The notes under the pieces were generated by a model. That model was given only the letters and a program-made list of their open reading frames with translations, did no database searches and was not told the DNA's origin. Positions 33,099 through 41,301 of a stretch of 43,512 bases of DNA are shown in pieces. The stretch's first letter is position 1. Each line of letters begins with the position of its first letter. This stretch comes from Thermoplasmata archaeon (lineage in GTDB: Archaea > Thermoplasmatota > Thermoplasmata > Thermoplasmatales > Thermoplasmataceae): the NCBI GenBank assembly GCA_021810575.1, contig JAJZIN010000004.1, positions 1 to 43,512 of the forward strand, given 5' to 3'. Both the position numbers and the translations under genes were made by a program.

Positions 33099-34532
33099 TC
33101 ATTCCATGCAGCAGCTCATTCTTGAGATATCCCTTGAGTAGGACTGTGCAGCAATTTTTATTCCCTCTGAAATAGTAGGAAATATATGTGTCATGGATAC
33201 AAGGTCCTCAAGAGTCATCTTATTTCTCAAGATGTATGAACCCTCCATTATTATCTCAGTTGCCATGGGTGAAATAACCTGTACTCCGAGAATTTCATGA
33301 TTATCTGCTGCGAACAACAGTTTATAGATTCCCTTATTTTCATTTATTATTCTGGCTTTTGGAACAGATTCAATGCCTATCTGCACTGACTCGTAACTAA
33401 TATTTTTCTGCCTCAGCTCACTTTCACTGTAACCCACAAAAGCACCCTGTGGATCTGTGAATATTCCCCATGGAATGTATGCTTCTTCAATGGGTACAAA
33501 TGGCTGGCCGAACATGGCGTTTGCTGCAATTGTCCCTTCTCTCGCCGCAACTGTTTCCAGGTTAAATTTCTGTTTTACAACATCACCTGCAGCAAATATC
33601 TGCGGGTTTGATGTTGACATGGTGTTATCCACAATTATACCGGAGGCGTCATATTTCACACCAGCTTTTACAAGATCAAGACCTTCTATATTTGGCCTTC
33701 TTCCAGAAGCTATCATTAATTTCTGAAACTCGAATTCTGAAATATTTCCCCCATTTTCTGCATCTATAATGTATGAACTTCCATTCTTTTTAACCTCCTT
33801 CACTGAGTATCCTGTCAAAACTTTGAGATGGTCCGATTTTATGGATTCGATCAATTTAAGATCAATATCCCTATCACCCATCCTGTTTATTGTCTCATGA
33901 TGCTTGAAAATAGTTACGTTAACACCAAGCATTGAAAGAGCCTGGCCTAACTCCAGAGCTATATAGCCTCCGCCAATTATACCCATAGAATAGGGCTTTT
34001 CCCTTAAATTCCAGACGCTATCACTTGTCAGAATTTCTCCCTGGAGTTCCCTCAAACCACGGATATCGGGCAATGATGGTGAAGAGCCCGTTGCAATCAC
34101 AACATTGGAAGCAGTGATTTCTGATATTTCACTATCATTTATGATTTCTATCCTATCCTGGGCCAGAAACCTAGCATGACCATTCATTATGTGAATGTTT
34201 GGATAATATTTTACCACGTCCTCATATTTTGTCTTCCTTTCCCCAGATGTCAAATGTTCAATGCTTTCCATCAGCTCCCTGAAGTCCAGTGAATTATTGC
34301 TGGATGATATACCGGGAAATGGGTGATTTTTCAGCTTTTGATAGTATCTGGCAGATTCAAGGATGTACTTTGATGGGACGCATCCCACATTAACACATGT
34401 TCCTCCTATGAACCCAAAACCTATCATAACTATTTCAGCCTGATTGTGACTGAGTTCTGATGCTTTTATGGCACAGGAGAAAGCTGCTGCTCCCCGACCC
34501 ATAATTGCAATATCGAACTTCTCGCCCATCAC
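33099..34532 (-). CDS. merA: Mercuric reductase catalytic core
   Basis: A 477-residue FAD/NADPH disulfide oxidoreductase that reduces Hg(II) to volatile Hg(0). The redox pair is Cys46/Cys51 in GGTCVNVGCVPSK. The second Rossmann motif is GIIGGGYIALELG and the FAD motif is IFAAGDV. The C-terminus ends MSCCME with vicinal Cys474-Cys475, the mark of MerA that passes mercury to the active site. The usual dihydrolipoamide dehydrogenase His is replaced in HIFPTISEG. The N-terminal metal-binding domain is absent but is encoded by the preceding gene, which overlaps by 4 bp. Confidence 0.92.
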   Translation of the reverse strand: MMGEKFDIAIMGRGAAAFSCAIKASELSHNQAEIVMIGFGFIGGTCVNVGCVPSKYILESARYYQKLKNHPFPGISSSNNSLDFRELMESIEHLTSGERKTKYEDVVKYYPNIHIMNGHARFLAQDRIEIINDSEISEITASNVVIATGSSPSLPDIRGLRELQGEILTSDSVWNLREKPYSMGIIGGGYIALELGQALSMLGVNVTIFKHHETINRMGDRDIDLKLIESIKSDHLKVLTGYSVKEVKKNGSSYIIDAENGGNISEFEFQKLMIASGRRPNIEGLDLVKAGVKYDASGIIVDNTMSTSNPQIFAAGDVVKQKFNLETVAAREGTIAANAMFGQPFVPIEEAYIPWGIFTDPQGAFVGYSESELRQKNISYESVQIGIESVPKARIINENKGIYKLLFAADNHEILGVQVISPMATEIIMEGSYILRNKMTLEDLVSMTHIFPTISEGIKIAAQSYSRDISRMSCCME

Positions 34533-34762
34533 TCCACCTTTTTGATTATGGCCTTGTAATGGGATTCTGGTGCGAAAACCCTGCTTTTCAGTATTTTATC
34601 CCTGGGGTTTTCTGTATCGTCCAGTATGAGGCTACCCATACCTTTCCTGTAATCGATATTAACATCTCTTGCCCCTATTTTTTCCATTTCATTTTTTATG
34701 GTAAACGCACAGTCCTCGCAGGTCATTCCATAGATTTTCAGTTCAATTTTCTTTTCTACCAT
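34529..34762 (-). CDS. Heavy-metal-associated (HMA) domain protein, split NmerA-like
   Basis: A 77-residue ferredoxin-like HMA domain with the metal-binding motif GMTCEDC (Cys15, Cys18) in the usual first loop. It overlaps merA by 4 bp (ATGA). In many bacterial MerA proteins this domain is fused to the N-terminus and delivers Hg(II) to the catalytic core; here it is a free protein, so delivery must be in trans. A TATA-like CCTATTTATGC (minus strand, about 34782-34792) sits ~25 nt before the ATG. MerP-like periplasmic function is unlikely since there is no signal peptide. Confidence 0.88.
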   Translation of the reverse strand: MVEKKIELKIYGMTCEDCAFTIKNEMEKIGARDVNIDYRKGMGSLILDDTENPRDKILKSRVFAPESHYKAIIKKVE

Positions 34763-34796
34763 ATATGGGAATTGATGCTATGCATAAATAGGGCAA

Positions 34797-34814
34797 AGTA
34801 AACTTTTGTTTACT
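34797..34814. promoter_or_regulatory. Palindromic operator between merA operon and its regulator
   Basis: AGTAAAC-TTTT-GTTTACT is a perfect 7-bp inverted repeat. It lies directly upstream of the TATA boxes of both divergent units (minus ~34782-34792, plus 34821-34830). It is a natural site for the dimeric winged-helix protein encoded alongside. Confidence 0.5.
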
Positions 34815-34847
34815 AAAAGATTATATTATTTTCAAACTTCTGTTCAT

Positions 34848-35219
34848 ATGGATGAATATTCAAGGAGGCAGAACAGGCTTGAGATTTGCATGATAGAAGT
34901 AGACGGCAAAAAACTTTGTATTGATCCTTCACTGCCTGTTCTCAGGGTACTATCCAGGAAATATTCTCTCCTCGTTATGCTTAGCATTAAGATCAATGGC
35001 ATAAACTCCAACTTCAATAATGTAAAATCGCACATTCCCCTATCCAGTTCTACAATAATTTCGAAGAGACTCAGGGAACTACTAGATTCAGGTCTCATAT
35101 ACAAGAATAATATAGATGGGAGGTTGATCTACAGTCTTACAAAGTTTGGTACTGAGGTACTGACTTCCCTCGAACCTTTCATTAAACTTGTGAGCGATGA
35201 GGAAATATCAAAAGATTAA
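34848..35219 (+). CDS. HxlR-like winged-helix regulator, probable mercury-responsive regulator
   Basis: A 123-residue wHTH protein with the HxlR pattern: a Cys before helix 1 (LCIDPSLPVLRVLSRKYSLL), a recognition region SSSTIISKRLRELLDSGLIY and a wing with YSLTKFG. Cys14 and Cys24 near the N-terminus could sense Hg(II); this is inference. The frame is open to TTG 34806, but ATG 34848 is preferred: TTATATTATT (34821-34830) lies 18-27 nt upstream, while TTG 34806 falls inside the palindrome. Divergent from the HMA-merA operon, which it probably controls. It is not a MerR- or ArsR-family protein. Confidence 0.78.
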   Translation: MDEYSRRQNRLEICMIEVDGKKLCIDPSLPVLRVLSRKYSLLVMLSIKINGINSNFNNVKSHIPLSSSTIISKRLRELLDSGLIYKNNIDGRLIYSLTKFGTEVLTSLEPFIKLVSDEEISKD

Positions 35220-35221
35220 TC

Positions 35222-36220
35222 TCATTTTGTCTTTTCTGTGATCTTTTCCCTCATTTCTCTTATAATCCTTTCATAATTGAATGATGGCATCTCCTTTTCA
35301 TAAAGAACCACTGCGAGAGGCGAGAGTTCAACAGTTATCTGGTTCGTCCTGTATATTTCCACGTCTCTCCTCATTGTCTTCAGCTCATCCTGGAGTCTTT
35401 CCGCAATACCATCAACAACCAGTTCCTTTGAATTGGATAGGCCTCCACCTATCATTATGGCATCCGGGTCGAATATATTTACCAGATTGGCAACCCCTCT
35501 AGTCATGTTTTCAACCACCTTGTCTACAACACGGATACATTCCTTATCTCCTGCCTCTGCACCATCAAAAACATGCCTTGCCTCCAGCTTTTCAGTGGGA
35601 ATTTTCTTCAGGTAGGGCGATTTAGCATAGGTGTTCATCGCTTCCATTATTCTCAGTGTCCCCTTTCCTCCAGCCATGATTTCAAAACAGCCCCTTCTTC
35701 CACATCCACATATGGGGCCCAGAGGATCAATTACCATGTGCCCAAATTCTCCTGCCATTCCAAGGGAACCCCTGTATATCCTGTTATTGATGAATACTCC
35801 TCCTCCAATGCCTGTGCTCATTGTAATATAAAGGAAGTTATCCTGCGATTTGCCGTTCCCAAATATCTTCTCTGAAATGGCCGTTGCTGTGGCGTCATTT
35901 TCTATATACACTATTTTTCCAAGTCTCTCTTCTAGCATTTTTGAGAATTCAATCTCCGTTCCACCAAACAGGTTTGGAGAAGATCTTATTATGCCACGTC
36001 TAGCATCGACTGCCCCTGCAATAACAACGGAAATAGCATCTGGAATTCTTCCAGTTTCTTCCTCTATACTGTCTACCATGTTACCTATGAGTTCTACCAT
36101 CTCCGCTGGAGAGTTGAATTTAGGAGTCTTAATCTTAAGCCTCTTATGGATTTCACCATTACTCTCGGAAAGAAATACGGAAATTTTCGATCCACCTATA
36201 TCAAATCCCAGTACGTCCAG
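35222..36220 (-). CDS. ROK-family sugar kinase (glucokinase-like), non-AUG start
   Basis: An ASKHA-fold kinase of the ROK family phosphorylating glucose or an N-acetyl-sugar. The phosphate motif GFDIGGSKISVF lies upstream of the first ATG (36100). Other marks are IENDATATA, STGIGGGVFINN, EFGHMVI and the zinc-binding CGCGRRGCFE. Since the frame is open only to TAG 36224-36226, the start must be ATT (36223) or CTG (36220), 3-6 nt after GGTGG (36227-36231). From CTG it is 332 aa. It overlaps the nfeD 3' end by 20 bp, so translation is probably coupled. A base error hiding an ATG is the alternative. Confidence 0.82.
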   Translation of the reverse strand: MDVLGFDIGGSKISVFLSESNGEIHKRLKIKTPKFNSPAEMVELIGNMVDSIEEETGRIPDAISVVIAGAVDARRGIIRSSPNLFGGTEIEFSKMLEERLGKIVYIENDATATAISEKIFGNGKSQDNFLYITMSTGIGGGVFINNRIYRGSLGMAGEFGHMVIDPLGPICGCGRRGCFEIMAGGKGTLRIMEAMNTYAKSPYLKKIPTEKLEARHVFDGAEAGDKECIRVVDKVVENMTRGVANLVNIFDPDAIMIGGGLSNSKELVVDGIAERLQDELKTMRRDVEIYRTNQITVELSPLAVVLYEKEMPSFNYERIIREMREKITEKTK

Positions 36221-37550
36221 AATCTACCACCTTTTTTACGACCAGTGTCAGGTTGTTTATACCTATAACAATCACATGTTCACCTTTTTCAATTCGTTCG
36301 CTTGATTCAGTTCTCGCTTTCCATCTTACCCCTTCAAGGGAAACCCATCCTTCTGGATCTATATCAGTATCTGCTGTGCCTTCACTGCCTATCATGGACT
36401 CCCATCCAGTAACAGGTTTTCTCACCTGTGACTTTACGATTCTATTTATATAATAGGCTATAAAAGCAGCAATCAGCAGTACAAGTATTGCAGTTATTAT
36501 GAAAGAGTCGTTTATGGGTGATGGTGAATATCCGGAAGAATATGGTTGTGCAGTAAGATCATACTGGGGTGAGACCAGGAATAGTGTTCCTATGATATCC
36601 ACGGCCACTCCAGCCATAAGTGCTATGCCATGTCCAGTCTTGAATTCAAGGAATATGAGTATGGAGCCCATAACCAGGAAAACCAGACCTACCACTGACG
36701 CATCGATCAACTGTGAGCCAAGGAACCCCAAAATTATCAAACCTAGACCGAGTAATGTCATAAAAATTGTTCGGTGGTATAAATCCAGTAATATGGCAAG
36801 GGAACCAAATGATATCAGAAGCCCGTCAACTGTAGCATTGCTTATGAAACTGACAAACTGATCAAAATAGGATTCAGAAACCGTGTCCTGATGGTATCCA
36901 GCCATGTCTATTCTTGCCAGAAAGTTGCTGAAGCTTGTGGTGTTTCCATTAACGAGTCCATTATTTGAAGCGCCTGAATAGGAGTATGTTTCCCCACTGG
37001 TAACCATGAGAGAGGCTGCAGTTACGTTATGATTATGCTCCTGTGCAAGGCTGATCATCAATGCCTGGAAATCAGATGCATCTTCCGAGGGGGTTGCAGG
37101 TCCTATTACCGAACCTCTAGCCATCCATACCTGGGTGGATGCCATTGCTATGTATGCACCGGCATAAGCACCAAAACCATTTGTCGAAATATAAGTGAAA
37201 ACAGGAATTCCGAGTGATTCGGTGTGATTTATGTCATCTATTATGGTTAGCATGCTATCTATGAGGCCACCCTGGGTATTCATTTCAATAACAACACCTG
37301 CAGTGTTTGTGCTGTTCAACCCGCTTAATGCACTATTGAACATGTCAACTGCTCCAGGATCTACTGAATAATCAAAATTTATTATTACCAGATTTTTTCC
37401 AGAACTGTTTTGCATATATGTAACATTTTTTTGATTATTATGATTAACTGAATTTGCAGGTAACATTGAAGCAACCAGAATTAAAATAACTAAGATCGCC
37501 AGAACAAGTGGGATCTTTGATTTATCCATATACAACAATTTCATACCCAT
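36201..37550 (-). CDS. NfeD-type membrane protein with degenerate ClpP-like protease domain
   Basis: A 449-residue full-length NfeD (STOPP partner): signal anchor (about 13-31), ClpP-like domain (about 52-215), transmembrane cluster (about 240-385) and a C-terminal OB fold (VSLEGVRWKARTESSERIEK). Aligned with Pyrococcus PH1510, IYVYPPGASAASAGTYIALG reads TYISTNGFGAYAGAYIAMA, so catalytic Ser97 is Tyr129. YIKSLAQE reads LMISLAQE, so Lys138 is Ile166. Both dyad residues are lost, and it is probably a pseudoprotease. No stomatin gene is adjacent; it is instead coupled to a ROK kinase. Confidence 0.88.
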   Translation of the reverse strand: MGMKLLYMDKSKIPLVLAILVILILVASMLPANSVNHNNQKNVTYMQNSSGKNLVIINFDYSVDPGAVDMFNSALSGLNSTNTAGVVIEMNTQGGLIDSMLTIIDDINHTESLGIPVFTYISTNGFGAYAGAYIAMASTQVWMARGSVIGPATPSEDASDFQALMISLAQEHNHNVTAASLMVTSGETYSYSGASNNGLVNGNTTSFSNFLARIDMAGYHQDTVSESYFDQFVSFISNATVDGLLISFGSLAILLDLYHRTIFMTLLGLGLIILGFLGSQLIDASVVGLVFLVMGSILIFLEFKTGHGIALMAGVAVDIIGTLFLVSPQYDLTAQPYSSGYSPSPINDSFIITAILVLLIAAFIAYYINRIVKSQVRKPVTGWESMIGSEGTADTDIDPEGWVSLEGVRWKARTESSERIEKGEHVIVIGINNLTLVVKKVVDSGRTGI

Positions 37551-37867
37551 ATTTAGTATTATTTACATTAACACAGGCACCAATGTTCAGGGAAATATTC
37601 ACCCAATGGTTTTCAAAAATTGTACTGACCCAGCAATGAATCGACTGAAAATATACTGATGTGATCGACAAAAGAATGAAAAATTTTTGCTTCCCAAATA
37701 CAACTAAATTGCTCCTCCCTTGCCTTAGATATATAGATGTAAAAACGATCAGGATGAAAGGTATATTGGAGCGTTAAAGTATATAATCCGAACAGAAAAA
37801 CTCCCTTTGCTGCAAGAAATTTATTGATGAGATTAGTGATCTGCATATCATACGTCAATTTAGTCCT

Positions 37868-37914
37868 AGTTTCTAAATTGAAGGAGATAATATTAGAAAA
37901 AGTTTTTAGAAACT
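37868..37914. promoter_or_regulatory. Inverted repeat in the aspS promoter region
   Basis: AGTTTCTAAA (37868-37877) and TTTAGAAACT (37905-37914) are perfect 10-bp inverted arms 27 bp apart, ending 16 nt before the aspS ATG and enclosing AT-rich DNA. Possible operator or mRNA leader stem. The rest of 37551-37930 holds no gene I can support. Confidence 0.3.
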
Positions 37915-37930
37915 TCAAAATGCGTGAGTA

Positions 37931-39214
37931 ATGAAAACTGTTTTCGTTAAGGATGTGGATAAACTAACTTCTGGTGAGGATATAACTCTGATGGGATGGG
38001 CTCAGGAAATAAGAGTGATGAAGAATATAGGTTTCATAGTACTGAGGGATAGTAGTGGAGTTATTCAGGCCACATTCAAGAAGGAAAATAAGCATTTTGC
38101 AGATCTGGAGAATATAACAAGAGAAAGCGTTGTTTCAATCACAGGTAAAATCCCAGAAAAGATATTGAGCAAACTTGGAAGGGAGATTGTTGTTGACTCA
38201 CTTGAAATTCTCAATAAAGCTGAAGTTCCACTTCCAGTTGGAATTGTAGATGAAGTTGAGGTTGATTTTGATACAAGATTTAACAATAGATTCATGGACC
38301 TGAGGAAACCCGAACATCACAGGATATTCACCATAAAATCCTCACTGCTATGGGGAATAAGAAATTATCTGATGAATAAGGGATTTACTGAGGTACAGAC
38401 TCCAAAGACTGTTTCCGCTGCTACTGAAGGAGGTGCAGAGCTATTTGGAGTGAAATACTTCGAGAAGGATATATTCCTTAACCAGAGTCCTCAATTGTAC
38501 AAGGAGATGCTAATCGCATCTGGAATTGAGAAGGTGTTTGAGGTTGGCCCCGCATTCAGGGCTGAGGAACACAACACTCCGAGACACCTGAATGAATTTA
38601 CATCCATCGATATAGAAATGGCATTCTCCGATCATGAGGATGCAATGAAGATGCTTGAAGAATCCATTTCAGCTGGTGTTGAGAATTTCCTGAATACCGT
38701 TCCAGAGGCAAGGGAAGTGTCACTGGTAAAGGAAAAGCCTGTTACACCCTTCCCCAGGATTACATACAGTGAATGTGTCGATATCCTTAGAAAAGAGGGC
38801 TTTGATCAGAAGGATGGAGAAGATCTGAATAATGAAGGTCTGAAGATTATAGGTAAGAGGTTTGAAAATTTCTATTTCATAGTAAACTGGCCAACCACAG
38901 TTAGACCTTTTTACACAGCTACCCTTGACAGCAACAGGAACTTCACGAAATCATACGATCTCCAGTTCAAGGAAATAGAACTCACATCTGGAGCGCAAAG
39001 AGTCCATAATCCCGACGAATTAAAGAGCAGGATAGAAGAAAAAGGACTGAATTCAGAGAATTTTGAATTCTACCTAAAAACATTCAGATATGGCATGCCT
39101 CCACACGCAGGATGGGGTCTGGGACTGGAAAGACTAACCCAGGTTATCCTCGGGTTGAATAATATAAGGGAAGCTTCCCTATTTCCTAGAGATAGAACGA
39201 GAGTTTTTCCCTGA
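37931..39214 (+). CDS. aspS: Aspartyl-tRNA synthetase (archaeal type)
   Basis: A 427-residue class IIb synthetase. The N-terminal anticodon-binding OB fold (about 15-100, [21 protein letters not shown]) is followed by the catalytic domain. Motif 1 runs near [20 protein letters not shown], motif 2 is [20 protein letters not shown] (about 208-227) and motif 3 is GWGLGLERL (about 397-405). The flipping-type loop and the lack of the bacterial GAD insert are archaeal/eukaryotic features. Whether it is discriminating or also charges tRNA-Asn cannot be settled here. Start ATG 37931; promoter AT-rich with an inverted repeat. Confidence 0.94.
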   Translation: MKTVFVKDVDKLTSGEDITLMGWAQEIRVMKNIGFIVLRDSSGVIQATFKKENKHFADLENITRESVVSITGKIPEKILSKLGREIVVDSLEILNKAEVPLPVGIVDEVEVDFDTRFNNRFMDLRKPEHHRIFTIKSSLLWGIRNYLMNKGFTEVQTPKTVSAATEGGAELFGVKYFEKDIFLNQSPQLYKEMLIASGIEKVFEVGPAFRAEEHNTPRHLNEFTSIDIEMAFSDHEDAMKMLEESISAGVENFLNTVPEAREVSLVKEKPVTPFPRITYSECVDILRKEGFDQKDGEDLNNEGLKIIGKRFENFYFIVNWPTTVRPFYTATLDSNRNFTKSYDLQFKEIELTSGAQRVHNPDELKSRIEEKGLNSENFEFYLKTFRYGMPPHAGWGLGLERLTQVILGLNNIREASLFPRDRTRVFP

Positions 39215-39316
39215 TCCTTTCTTCTTTCTTTCTTCTCCAAAAACAAGTCTATCCATTTCTTCGGTGTCAGCCGCTTCCAATTCACCAAGGTCATGTAGAA
39301 TTTTCTTTTTATCCAT
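39179..39316 (-). CDS. Possible 45-residue charged microprotein
   Basis: A minus-strand frame from ATG 39316 to TAG 39179. It encodes a highly charged peptide: MDKKKILHDLGELEAADTEE (helical), then MDRLVFGEERKKKG and a Ser/Lys/Arg tail. A TATA-like TTTATTAATAATATT lies ~20-27 nt upstream. The last 36 bp overlap the aspS 3' end in antisense. The regular amphipathic, protein-like composition argues for a real gene; short length and lack of known relatives argue against certainty. Confidence 0.4.
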   Translation of the reverse strand: MDKKKILHDLGELEAADTEEMDRLVFGEERKKKGSGKNSRSISRK

Positions 39317-39426
39317 CGATAAGACCTAATATTATTAATAAAAACGGGAATAAAAATTTTATCATCAAGTTTTGAACGTTTATATACCCCTGAATAAGAA
39401 TTTATAATTTTGAGCTATGAGCACAT

Positions 39427-40386
39427 ATGGAAATACGGGAAATAGGAGTTGTGGGTGCAGGAACAATGGGATCATCCATTGCATATCTGATGGCATTAAA
39501 TGGGCATATGGTTCAACTTGTAGATATAAATGATGAGATGTTGAACAGAGGAAAGGCAAATATAGAAAGGATCATGCAATCACAGTTGAAATTCAGCAAC
39601 AGCAGACCAGAAAAAGAGATTGAAAAAATAGAAAGACTTGGAGTCAAGCTAACTGATGAGCAGAGGGAAGCGATCAGGAAAACGCTTAAGCCATCTTACA
39701 CAGATAAAGTTATTACTGATATTACCAAAAGAATTCATTTTTCCTTAGACTACAATGAAATGTCACGATGCCAGCTTGTAGTAGAGGCAGCTTTCGAGAA
39801 TATTGATGTCAAGAAGAGCTTGATACAGAGGCTGAGCACTATCCTGGATAAAGAGGCAATTCTTTCGTCAAATTCCTCGTCATTGAGTGTTACCCAGATG
39901 TCAAAGTTCTACAAATACTCTGAAAGATTCATACTTACACATTTCTTCAACCCACCCTACACACTTCCACTTGTTGAAGTTGTTAGGTCAATGGAGACTT
40001 CAGATGAAACCTTTGTGCAAACCATGAATTTTTTCAAAAGTCTATCAAATCACAGAGGTCAAATGAAACCAATATCTGTGAAGGAAGTACCTGGATTTTT
40101 GGTTAACAGGATTCTCGTGCCTATGATTAATGAGGCATTCTTCATGCTGGACGAGGGTGTAGCATCTGCAGGCGACATAGATTCGGCTATGAAATATGGA
40201 GCGGGTATGCCCATGGGTCCACTGGAACTAGCAGATATGGTTGGGATAGATGTTACTTACGATGTAATGAAAATTCTTTATGATGAATATGCAGATCCGA
40301 AGTTCAGACCGTCCAATCTTCTGAAAATGTACAAAAATGCAGGCAAACTTGGTAGAAAGACTGGAAAAGGGGTTTATAGTTATTGA
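39427..40386 (+). CDS. 3-hydroxyacyl-CoA dehydrogenase
   Basis: A 319-residue stand-alone 3HCDH oxidising 3-hydroxyacyl-CoA to 3-ketoacyl-CoA with NAD in fatty-acid beta-oxidation or a related route. The NAD motif GAGTMGSSIA (10-19), the substrate segment LSSNSSSLSV (146-155), the catalytic His172/Glu184 pair in THFFNPPYTLPLVEVV and the helical domain motif EVPGFLVNRI are all present. Compared with typical enzymes there is an extra helical stretch (about 60-105) in the NAD domain, seen in some archaeal members. TATA-like TTTATAATTTT is 15-25 nt upstream. No thiolase or enoyl-CoA hydratase is adjacent. Confidence 0.92.
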   Translation: MEIREIGVVGAGTMGSSIAYLMALNGHMVQLVDINDEMLNRGKANIERIMQSQLKFSNSRPEKEIEKIERLGVKLTDEQREAIRKTLKPSYTDKVITDITKRIHFSLDYNEMSRCQLVVEAAFENIDVKKSLIQRLSTILDKEAILSSNSSSLSVTQMSKFYKYSERFILTHFFNPPYTLPLVEVVRSMETSDETFVQTMNFFKSLSNHRGQMKPISVKEVPGFLVNRILVPMINEAFFMLDEGVASAGDIDSAMKYGAGMPMGPLELADMVGIDVTYDVMKILYDEYADPKFRPSNLLKMYKNAGKLGRKTGKGVYSY

Positions 40387-40661
40387 ACTGGAAATCTTCC
40401 TCTTTCTCTCGTTATGATGAAGGTTCCAGGTGTTATTTCATACTTTGATCTGGATGTTCTGAGTATTGTCACGAATGCAGTCTTTATATTTCTATCATGT
40501 AAAAACCTGTTAATTGATTTAATCATGGTCCTGTTTAATTCCAGCATTTCGAATCTTTCCATATTTCTGTCGAAAATGTGGACAGGCAAGAGTTTTCTAT
40601 CTTCCTGGAACAATGACATTTCAAATTCCACGGTAAAACATTCTCCTATCTCAATTCTCAT
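40380..40661 (-). CDS. Small uncharacterised protein
   Basis: A 93-residue soluble protein with no recognised family. Its charged, alternating-hydrophobic composition (MRIEIGECFTVEFEMSLFQE, then an Arg/Lys-rich middle and ITPGTFIITRERG) looks like a real beta-alpha fold. It overlaps the end of the dehydrogenase gene by 7 bp in convergent orientation. A minus-strand ATTTAAATATC lies ~30-40 nt before the ATG. Moderate confidence that it is expressed. Confidence 0.5.
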   Translation of the reverse strand: MRIEIGECFTVEFEMSLFQEDRKLLPVHIFDRNMERFEMLELNRTMIKSINRFLHDRNIKTAFVTILRTSRSKYEITPGTFIITRERGRFPVQ

Positions 40662-41179
40662 TTTTTACACTTAAGACTTTAACTCTAAAGAGATATTTAA
40701 ATTTAGCGATTTATTCTCAAACAATTATTAAGGTAGAAGGAGAATGTAAAACGTTAAATATTATGAGTTCCATTGTAATTCTAGATATATAACTTTCTAC
40801 AGATTTTAAATTGTTATTGACATGATATATCATGATTTATTGTGTATGGAAAAGTTTAGAAAAGTCATTTTTTACAACAAATTTGTGAGGATTTTATCAC
40901 TTCGTCTGAAGTATAATTCAATTGCAATTGTTTCAGTGCGAAAGAGCGTATAAAACGTTATGATGTTATTAAAGTGGTAATAAGAGAGATATTGAGAGGA
41001 AATAATAAGGTATTCAGTCAAACTTGATCAAGTGAGAGTTGATTATGAATTGGTATGATCTTCTTAAAAAACTCTATGAACTCTTGAAGATAAAATAGAT
41101 TGCTTTGTGTAATCTTTTCTGCATAACTGGAAGTTCATTTTTCAAAATTCATATATACATTGTGAATATCCTGAACAGA
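40662..41179. other. Gene-poor stretch before tRNA-Val with short decayed frames
   Basis: About 500 bp of AT-rich DNA. One frame ending at TGA 41025 reads SAKERIKRYDVIKVVIREIL and then GNNKVFSQT, possibly the tail of a lost regulator or recombinase gene. ATG 41045 opens a 17-codon amphipathic frame (MNWYDLLKKLYELLKIK). CAATTGCAATTG (40919-40930) is a 12-bp palindrome. None of these is strong enough to call as a gene. Confidence 0.3.
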
Positions 41180-41252
41180 GGGCTCGTAGTCTAGTGGTTA
41201 TGATACCGCCCTTACAAGGCGGTGGTCACCGGTTCAAATCCGGTCGGGCCCA
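41180..41252 (+). tRNA. tRNA-Val (UAC)
   Basis: A 73-nt cloverleaf: acceptor GGGCTCG/CGGGCCC plus A, D-arm with TAGTCTAGTGGTTATGATA, anticodon stem CCGCC/GGCGG around CTTACAA (anticodon UAC), and T-arm ACCGG-TTCAAAT-CCGGT. No intron, no encoded CCA. An integrase gene begins 13-50 bp downstream, so its 3' end is the likely attachment site. Confidence 0.96.
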
Positions 41253-41301
41253 TTTAATCTATTAATTGAATACTTTTTATGCCATTACTCATTATGCTAT
41301 C

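Noticed and set aside
37613..37918. 101-codon minus-strand ORF between nfeD and aspS
   Set aside because: It runs through the aspS promoter and inverted repeat, has no recognisable domain, no start signal and a composition like translated AT-rich intergenic DNA.
41045..41098. 17-codon amphipathic frame upstream of tRNA-Val
   Set aside because: Helical pattern is attractive, but there is no ribosome binding site, no clear TATA spacing and no conserved context, so it is not called as a gene.
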